DNA from: Palleronia caenipelagi
Lineage (GTDB): Bacteria > Pseudomonadota > Alphaproteobacteria > Rhodobacterales > Rhodobacteraceae
Direction: 5' to 3'
DNA length: 64,000 bases
Assembly: GCF_007004065.1 (NCBI RefSeq)
Contig: NZ_VFSV01000005.1
Coordinates: forward strand, 5,351 to 69,350
Of the stretch, positions 58,177 to 64,000 are shown in pieces (positions within the stretch are counted from its first letter, which is position 1; each line of letters starts with the position of its first letter). Under the pieces are notes generated by a model. The model had not been told where the DNA came from and searched no databases. It saw nothing but the letters and a program-made list of their open reading frames with translations. The position numbers and the translations under genes are program-made.

Positions 58177-59583
58177 ATGAGTAGTGGCGGGTCCAGATAC
58201 TGGTCGAGCGGTGCCATTCCGCTGATCGGGCCAGATGTCCTGGGGGATATTATCGCCGCGTCGGCGGATCTGGCCCTTGTGATCTCTGATCTGGGTCAAA
58301 TCCTGTCGGTCATGGTTAACCCTGACACCGAGGGCTTTGACGGGCTGGAAGCTTGGCAGGGACAGAACCTGACCAGTCTTCTGACAACCGAGAGCATTCC
58401 AAAGCTGCAGTCCCGTCTGGCGGAACTGGGCGCCGGAATCGCCCATGTCCGTGGCGTCGAGCTGAACCACTCCGCCGACACATCGATCGAATTCCCCATT
58501 CGGTACAGCTTTCATCCGATTGGCCCCGATGGGGCGATCCTCATGCTGGGTCAGGACCTCAAGCACATTGCGCAGCTTCAACAGCAGCTGGTCGAAGCGC
58601 AGATGGCCCTTGAGCGAGACTACGAAGGCCAGCGTGAGTCTGTGACACGAATGCGGGCGCTTATGCAGACGATGCAGGAGGCTGCGCTGTTTGTGAACGT
58701 CACAACAGGTCGTATCGTAGAGGCAAACCCGGCCGCCGGCCGGTTGCTTCAAACCAACCCCGACGAGCTGCCCGGTACTGCGCTAAAACGCTTGTTGCGG
58801 CATGGCAGTGAGCCGGTGGATGTGGATCAACTGGTCGAGGCGGCTCGCGATGGACGCGCTGCGCCGGCGACACTCTCGTCGAATAACTGCGCCACCCCGC
58901 TCCGGTTGCGCCCCATGTCGTTCCGTGCAGCGGGGCAGCGAGTGCTGTTGTGCCTGCTGACCCGCCACGAGCAACCGGACGAGACGCCTCCCGGTTCGGA
59001 CGCCCACATGGTCCAGCTCTATGCTCAGGCGGCTGATGCTATTGTCTTTTCGGATCGCAGTGGGATCATTTTATCGGCCAACCCCGCGTTTGAGAAACTC
59101 GTGGATATTGACGGTCCCAACGCCGCGCGTGGCCACTCCTTTGCCGAGTTTCTGGGCCGGGGCAGCGTCGATCTGAAAGTTCTGATCGACAATTCTCTTC
59201 GCAGCGGGCAAATGCGGCTCTTTGCGACACGTATGCGCACGGCTCTCGGAGTGGAAACTCCTGTGGAGATCTCCGCCGCGTTCCTCGAAGATCCCAAGCA
59301 CCCTGCCATCGCCTTTGTCATCCGGGATGTGAGTCTGGCTGACGCCATGCGCCCCGGAACAACCATGGGTGAGGACATGCGACCGACGCGCGAGCTCGTT
59401 GGATCCTCGACACTCAAGGAAATCGTCACCGAAACCACCGATGTCATCGAGAAAATGTGCATCGAGACGGCGCTTGAGCTGACCTCGAACAACCGCGTTG
59501 CGGCCGCCGAAATGCTCGGCCTGTCGCGCCAGTCGCTCTATGTGAAGCTGCGCAAATACGACATCCTCGGCCGCGACGACTGA
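58177..59583 (+). CDS. ppsR: Photosynthesis repressor PpsR/CrtJ
   Basis: A 468-residue protein: N-terminal domain and Q-linker helix (IAQLQQQLVEAQMALERDYE), two PAS domains (about 160-270 and 280-385), and a Fis-type helix-turn-helix at the C-terminus (NRVAAAEMLGLSRQSLYVKL). It represses bch, crt and puc genes under oxygen by binding TGT-N12-ACA. Cysteines near residue 425 in IEKMCIETAL match the redox-active Cys before the helix-turn-helix. Confidence 0.95.
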   Translation: MSSGGSRYWSSGAIPLIGPDVLGDIIAASADLALVISDLGQILSVMVNPDTEGFDGLEAWQGQNLTSLLTTESIPKLQSRLAELGAGIAHVRGVELNHSADTSIEFPIRYSFHPIGPDGAILMLGQDLKHIAQLQQQLVEAQMALERDYEGQRESVTRMRALMQTMQEAALFVNVTTGRIVEANPAAGRLLQTNPDELPGTALKRLLRHGSEPVDVDQLVEAARDGRAAPATLSSNNCATPLRLRPMSFRAAGQRVLLCLLTRHEQPDETPPGSDAHMVQLYAQAADAIVFSDRSGIILSANPAFEKLVDIDGPNAARGHSFAEFLGRGSVDLKVLIDNSLRSGQMRLFATRMRTALGVETPVEISAAFLEDPKHPAIAFVIRDVSLADAMRPGTTMGEDMRPTRELVGSSTLKEIVTETTDVIEKMCIETALELTSNNRVAAAEMLGLSRQSLYVKLRKYDILGRDD

Positions 59584-59593
59584 CCCCGCGGCT

Positions 59594-60706
59594 TCACCGC
59601 GGCAATGGGTTCAACGCCTTGTTGTAGGGGTGCCAATCCTCAATGTCGGGATAGAAGCGGCGGCGCCAGGCCTTAACCCGCCGATTCATGACGCGCTTCC
59701 ACAAGGGCGGGATCATCGCGGCGACAGTCATTGCGGGATAACTTGCGGGGAGCTGCGGTGCCTCATCATCATCATAGGTCTGCAACAAAGGATAGCGGCG
59801 GTCAGGCTTGTAGTGATGGTCCGAATGTCGCTGGAGGTTGATGAGCAGCCAGTTCGAGGCACGATGGCAGTCGTTCCACGAATGGTGGGGTTTCACGTGC
59901 TCATATTTGCCATCCCCCAGATGGCGACGGGTCAGGCCGTAATGCTCCACATAATTGGCCAGCTCCAGCTGCCAGATCGCAACGCCAGCCTGTAACAGAA
60001 GGAGGCCAATCCCCTGCCAGCCACCCAAGGCAAAGGCCACGATCAGAAAAACAGCTTGTAGTGCCCAGTAACGCCAGAACGGGTTCGAGCGGTGGGTCCA
60101 AGACAAACCCTTGCGCGCAAGCATCGCCTTTTCGGCCCGGAACGCCGAATGCCAACACTGGTGCAGCACCCGCGGATAGAAGCGATGGAACCCCTCGTTG
60201 TAGCGCGCCGTCACAGCGTCACGGGGCGTGCCCACATAGCGATGGTGCACCAGAAGATGCTCTGAACGGAAATGGGAATAGAACACCACGGCCAGCAGCA
60301 GATCCGCCATCCAGCGCTCAAACCTGCTGCGCTGATGCATGAGCTCGTGAGAATAGTTGATTCCGACTGTTCCGCTCATGACGCCGACACCAAAGAAAAT
60401 GCCGACCTTTTCCCACACCGTGTAATCGTGGCGCGTCACATACCAGATCAGGAAAAACGTCACCCCCGCCTGAATCGGAAACCAGATCCTCGTGATCAGT
60501 TCGTACCAGAATAGCTGGCTATCCGGCGTGTCGGGGTCCGCATTAGCTTCGTTGAGCCCGACAAACGCGTCGATCACCGTGAACAGCCACCATGTGCAAA
60601 ACGGGACCAGCAGCACCCAGAGACCACCCATTGCCACAGCAAAGCCGAGGATCGGCAGAATCAGAAGCGAAAGCCAGAACGGGAGGGCTTTGGCGAGGGA
60701 TTGCAT
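59594..60706 (-). CDS. alkB: Alkane 1-monooxygenase (AlkB family)
   Basis: A 370-residue membrane diiron enzyme with six hydrophobic helices and the histidine boxes HELMH (120-124), EHLLVHH (149-155) and LQRHSDHH (291-298), plus NYVEHYGL (251-258), which separates AlkB from XylM-type enzymes. It oxidises medium-chain alkanes at the terminal carbon. No rubredoxin gene is adjacent. It is convergent with ppsR. Confidence 0.92.
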   Translation of the reverse strand: MQSLAKALPFWLSLLILPILGFAVAMGGLWVLLVPFCTWWLFTVIDAFVGLNEANADPDTPDSQLFWYELITRIWFPIQAGVTFFLIWYVTRHDYTVWEKVGIFFGVGVMSGTVGINYSHELMHQRSRFERWMADLLLAVVFYSHFRSEHLLVHHRYVGTPRDAVTARYNEGFHRFYPRVLHQCWHSAFRAEKAMLARKGLSWTHRSNPFWRYWALQAVFLIVAFALGGWQGIGLLLLQAGVAIWQLELANYVEHYGLTRRHLGDGKYEHVKPHHSWNDCHRASNWLLINLQRHSDHHYKPDRRYPLLQTYDDDEAPQLPASYPAMTVAAMIPPLWKRVMNRRVKAWRRRFYPDIEDWHPYNKALNPLPR

Positions 60707-60731
60707 GGTCACGTCCTTCTTATCTGACCCG

Positions 60732-61805
60732 TCATACGCCCGGAGCGGGCGCAGGCTCAAGCGCTTCTGCGCCTGCCGCCAGCGCGTGGGCCTTGCGCAT
60801 CAGGGTGGGCAGGTCATTCGGCGAAAACGCCTCCGGCCCGATCCAGAGGCCGTCGACAGGGCGCGCCGCAACGCGGGTGGCGTGGACCGTCAGGCGCAGG
60901 TGGAAATGGGTGAAGGTGTGGCGCACTTCGCCCAGCTCCTGCCACGTCGCCGGAAAGGGAGGCTGGGCTTCGGGCGCGTCCTCAGACCAGTCCGTCCCCG
61001 GCCAGCCCAGCATTCCACCGAGCAGCCCTTTGGCCGGGCGCCGCTCCATCAGCCACGCTCCATCGCGATCTCGGGCAATCCAGACATGGCCATGGCGGAC
61101 GGGTTTCGGCTTCTTACGGGTCTTTCGCGGCAGATCAGAGGCGATCCCAAGGTCACGGGCGCGGCAGCCCCCCATCCAAGGGCAAATCCCGCAGGCCGGA
61201 TTGCGCGGCGTGCAAATCGTCGCGCCCAGATCCATTACCGCCTGCGCGTAATCGCCGGGACGCTCGGCGGGCGTGCTTTGCCCGGCCAGTTCGTGGAGTT
61301 GCGGTTTCGATCCGGGCAGTGGATCTTCGACCGCATACATCCGCGCCATGACCCGCTCCACATTCCCGTCAAGCACCGTTTCAGGCCGATCAAACGCGAT
61401 GGAGGCCACCGCCGCCGCTGTGTAGGGACCAATGCCGGGTAGCGTCAGAAGCGCCTCGCGGGTATCGGGAAACGCCCCGCCATGCTCCGTCGCGACCACG
61501 CGGGCGCATTTCAGGAGATTGCGGGCGCGGGCGTAATAGCCCAGCCCCGCCCATTCCGCCATGACGTCCTCATCCGCAGCCGCGGCCAGATCGCTGACAG
61601 TCGGCCAGCGCTCGGTGAACCGCAGGAAATATGACTTAACCGCCGCAACAGTGGTCTGTTGCAGCATGATCTCCGACAGCCAGACCCGGTATGGATCTGG
61701 GCGCACACCGGCCTGCCGCGCCTCGGGGCTCACGCGCCATGGCAGTACCCGGGCATGGCGATCATACCAGTCCAGAAGGCGGTCACTCAGATCCGTGTCA
61801 CACAA
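60732..61805 (-). CDS. mutY: A/G-specific adenine glycosylase
   Basis: A 357-residue protein. The helix-hairpin-helix LTLPGIGPYTAAAVASIAF and catalytic Asp follow the family; the [4Fe-4S] ligands are C-x6-C-x2-C-x5-C in CTPRNPACGICPWMGGC, and a C-terminal NUDIX-like domain checks for 8-oxoG. It removes A mispaired with 8-oxoguanine. Divergent from the DUF721 gene. Confidence 0.95.
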   Translation of the reverse strand: MCDTDLSDRLLDWYDRHARVLPWRVSPEARQAGVRPDPYRVWLSEIMLQQTTVAAVKSYFLRFTERWPTVSDLAAAADEDVMAEWAGLGYYARARNLLKCARVVATEHGGAFPDTREALLTLPGIGPYTAAAVASIAFDRPETVLDGNVERVMARMYAVEDPLPGSKPQLHELAGQSTPAERPGDYAQAVMDLGATICTPRNPACGICPWMGGCRARDLGIASDLPRKTRKKPKPVRHGHVWIARDRDGAWLMERRPAKGLLGGMLGWPGTDWSEDAPEAQPPFPATWQELGEVRHTFTHFHLRLTVHATRVAARPVDGLWIGPEAFSPNDLPTLMRKAHALAAGAEALEPAPAPGV

Positions 61806-61870
61806 GTTTTATGCCTTTCACCGCGATTCCGACTTTCACGCGGACGACTTGAGTTTAAGTTAGGGCCAAG

Positions 61871-62395
61871 ATGAAGACACAGACGCCATATCGACGCAGA
61901 TACCGCAAGTCCGCCGTGCGCGCCGCCAGCCTGCTGGAAAAGGACATCCGGCGGATCGGCGAGAGTCGTGGCTTTGCCGCGTCGAAGGTGCTGGTGCATT
62001 GGGATGAGGTCATAGGCCCGGAGATCGCCGCTCTGGCCCGCCCGGTCGATATTTCCTATGGGCGCGGTGGGCTCGGTGCGACGCTGACACTGCTGGTCAA
62101 GGGGGCCGATGCGCCCGTGGTGGAGATGCAAAAGGAGCAGATCCGCGCCCGCGTCAACGCTTGCTACGGCTATGAGGCAATCCGTCGGATCCGCCTGACC
62201 CAGACCAGCGCCACCGGCTTTGGCGAGGAGGCCACGCCCTACAAATCGCCTGAACGCCAGCCCCCGTCACCCGACATCACCCGCCGCGCCGGAGAGGCCG
62301 CGGCCGATGTGCAGGACCCAGAATTGCGCCGTGCGCTGGAGGCCCTCGGGACCAATGTGCTGGCCCAAACCCCCCTCAGGAGAAAACCTTCATGA
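61871..62395 (+). CDS. DUF721 (DciA-like) protein
   Basis: A 174-residue protein with a DUF721 domain in the first 115 residues (LVHWDEVIGPEIAALARP, LTLLVKGADAPVVEMQKEQI) and a disordered tail. DciA proteins with this domain load the replicative helicase in bacteria lacking DnaC; alphaproteobacterial short forms are plausible relatives. It overlaps the DsbA-like gene by four bases. Confidence 0.82.
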   Translation: MKTQTPYRRRYRKSAVRAASLLEKDIRRIGESRGFAASKVLVHWDEVIGPEIAALARPVDISYGRGGLGATLTLLVKGADAPVVEMQKEQIRARVNACYGYEAIRRIRLTQTSATGFGEEATPYKSPERQPPSPDITRRAGEAAADVQDPELRRALEALGTNVLAQTPLRRKPS

Positions 62396-63072
62396 AGAAA
62401 TTGCTGTTCCCCGCTCTGGCTTTGGCCGCTGTGATCGGCGGTGGTGTCTGGTACTCGGGCCAGTCCGGGTCCCCGGCGATCGAGCTGCCCAACGTCGTGC
62501 CCCCTGCCGTGGCACAGGAAAGCGCCGACGCGGCGGATATCGAAATCGCCGATTTCCAGATGGGGAACCCGGAGGCCAGCGTCGAGGTCATCGAATACGC
62601 CTCCTTCACCTGCCCGCACTGCGCAACTTTCCATGACTCCGTCCTGCCGAAGCTGAAGGCCGACTACATTGACACGGACAAGATCAACTTCGTCTATCGC
62701 GAGGTGTTCTTTGATCGCTACGGGCTCTGGGCCGCCATGGTGGCGCGGTGTGGTGGCGAGGAAAAATATTTCGGGATTTCCGACCTGCTCTACGACAAGC
62801 AGCGCGAATGGGCACAGGGTGAGCCCGCCGAGATCGCCAATAATCTGCGCCGGATCGGCAAGACTGCTGGTCTGAGCGACGAGGCGCTGGACGCATGTTT
62901 CGGCAATGCGGCGCAGGCTGAGGCCATGGTCGCCTATTCGCAGGAGAATATGGAAGCCGACAAGGTGACCGGCACCCCGAGCTTTGTCATCGACGGCAAG
63001 ACCTACTCGAACATGAGCTACGAGGACCTGAGCGAGATCCTCGACGAAAAGCTCGAAAAGGCAGACGGCTAA
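62392..63072 (+). CDS. DsbA-family periplasmic thiol oxidoreductase
   Basis: A 226-residue protein with a signal sequence or anchor (MKKLLFPALALAAVIGGGVW), an active site CPHC at residues 74-77 and the cis-proline loop GTPSFVIDG near 203. It forms or shuffles disulfides in exported proteins. It resembles the BdbD/DsbA-thioredoxin-4 type common in alphaproteobacteria. It is convergent with lpxK and overlaps its 3' end by four bases. Confidence 0.9.
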   Translation: MKKLLFPALALAAVIGGGVWYSGQSGSPAIELPNVVPPAVAQESADAADIEIADFQMGNPEASVEVIEYASFTCPHCATFHDSVLPKLKADYIDTDKINFVYREVFFDRYGLWAAMVARCGGEEKYFGISDLLYDKQREWAQGEPAEIANNLRRIGKTAGLSDEALDACFGNAAQAEAMVAYSQENMEADKVTGTPSFVIDGKTYSNMSYEDLSEILDEKLEKADG

Positions 63073-64000
63073 GTCGTCCCCAAAACCCGGTCGAGGGCGT
63101 CGTCGAGCGCCCCGGCCTCCGGGATCTGAAGGCGCACCGGAACCGTCAGGACCGAGCGGCGATAGGCGTCAGGCAGGCGCACCGCGTCCTTTTCCGTCGT
63201 CACCATCTGCGCATTCATCGCCGCCGCCTCGCGGCTCATCCGCTCCAAGAGTCGTTCGGACAGACTCTGGTGGTCATCGAGCGCTCGTGTCGCGGCCAGC
63301 TCGACCCCCAGCCCCTCCAATGTCTCGAAGAACTTAGAGGGTCGTCCGATACCCGCAAAAGCATAGGCCCGCAGCCCCGCCCAAGGCATGCCGGTCTGCA
63401 AGGGCTCCAGCGTGCCGCGCAACACCGGCAACGCGATCTTTGCGCCCCACGCTTCGGTGAATCTCTGCTGCGCGGCCTCCGGTCCGATGGCCAGCATCAG
63501 ATCGGCGCGGGCCAACCCTTTGGTAACCGGCTCGCGCAAGGGACCAGCCGGGATCACCCGACCGTTGCCAAAGCCCACACCCGCATCGACGACGATCAGC
63601 GACAGGTCCTTGGCGAGACCCGAGTTTTGAAATCCATCATCCATTACGATGACCTCCGCGCCCGCAGTGGCAGCCGCCTTGGCCGAGGCAACCCGGTCCG
63701 AACCGATCCAAACCGGCGCGAACGCGGAGAGCAGCAGAGGCTCGTCCCCAACCCGCGTCGCACTGTCGCCCAGCGGGTCCACCCGGTGGGTCTCTGACTG
63801 GCTTCCGCCATAGCCCCGGCTCACCACATGCGCTGCCAGACCCCGCGCGGAGAGCCGTTGCAGGAGCGCGATCACCGTGGGTGTCTTTCCCGTCCCCCCG
63901 GCATTGAGATTGCCCACACAGATCACCGGCACACCAACGCGCGCGCCGGGCTGGCTGACGCGTCGTGCGGTCACCCCGGCATATAGCGCGCCCAGTGGTG
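63069..64000 (-). CDS. lpxK: Tetraacyldisaccharide 4'-kinase (5' end outside window)
   Basis: The minus-strand frame enters from the window edge as PLGALYAGVTARR and has the P-loop GNLNAGGTGKTP, VVSRGYGG, VGDEPLLL and VIVMDDGFQN, then a C-terminal half with VTTEKDAVRLPD. It phosphorylates the lipid A disaccharide. About 20-30 N-terminal residues are missing beyond the edge. Confidence 0.94.
   Translation of the reverse strand, partial: PLGALYAGVTARRVSQPGARVGVPVICVGNLNAGGTGKTPTVIALLQRLSARGLAAHVVSRGYGGSQSETHRVDPLGDSATRVGDEPLLLSAFAPVWIGSDRVASAKAAATAGAEVIVMDDGFQNSGLAKDLSLIVVDAGVGFGNGRVIPAGPLREPVTKGLARADLMLAIGPEAAQQRFTEAWGAKIALPVLRGTLEPLQTGMPWAGLRAYAFAGIGRPSKFFETLEGLGVELAATRALDDHQSLSERLLERMSREAAAMNAQMVTTEKDAVRLPDAYRRSVLTVPVRLQIPEAGALDDALDRVLGTT

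Overview
The window reads as chromosome of a marine-type, aerobic anoxygenic phototrophic alphaproteobacterium of the Roseobacter/Rhodobacteraceae lineage. The evidence is a superoperon bchF-N-B-H-L-M-lhaA-puhA-B-C-bciE-acsF-puhE-hemA with adjoining aerR/ppsR, a hemD-mic60-hemY cluster divergent from tsaD, GcrA, a BacNav sodium channel of the Silicibacter type, and high-GC coding sequence throughout. I saw no tRNA, rRNA or CRISPR array.

Layout. (1) 1-10016: an IS3-family insertion sequence (minus strand) split in two by a Mu-like transposable element of about 8.9 kb (766 to about 9673). Removing the element joins the two IS pieces exactly at the orfA/orfB frameshift site. The element has repressor, Ner-like, MuA and MuB genes, two small early genes, gemA, an HNH-type cargo gene, a Mor-like activator, a Mu major head protein (gpT), the gpI protease and a small DNA-binding protein. 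It has no terminase, portal, tail or lysis genes. (2) 10113-20082: GH1 beta-glucosidase; hemY, mic60 and hemD (minus); tsaD and an EVE protein (plus); DUF2853; a BON-LysM protein; a universal stress protein and an AGCS sodium:amino-acid symporter. (3) 20141-23022: an IS1595-family transposon with perfect 24-bp terminal inverted repeats and an 8-bp target duplication. It sits in the T-tract of the symporter terminator and carries four passenger genes: a small ferredoxin-like protein, a PIN-domain protein, an unknown 244-residue protein and a 48-residue protein. (4) 23079-41135: ahcY, an HD hydrolase, a fructose-type ABC transporter frcBCA with divergent ROK regulator frcR, gcrA, an ABC-2 permease, argD-argF, GrpB, a BacNav channel, GFA, hrpB, meaB, rpmB, TauE/SafE and a CDP-alcohol phosphatidyltransferase. 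(5) 41195-59583: cytochrome c2 and the photosynthesis gene cluster. (6) 59594-64000: alkB, mutY, a DUF721 protein, a DsbA-like protein and the 3' part of lpxK.

How the genes work together: hemA and hemD feed the tetrapyrrole pathway; bchH, bchM, acsF/bciE, bchLNB and bchF carry it toward bacteriochlorophyll; lhaA and puhA/B/C/E assemble the reaction-centre/LH1 complex; cytochrome c2 is the likely electron donor to it. PpsR and the cobalamin-binding AerR are the expected redox/light switch, and two perfect TGT-N12-ACA sites lie between bchF and aerR. The most unusual items are the reduced, capsid-bearing Mu-like element, the IS1595 passenger operon, and a dispersed 50-bp palindromic repeat that has become coding sequence in both bchN (C-terminal tail) and bchB (linker).
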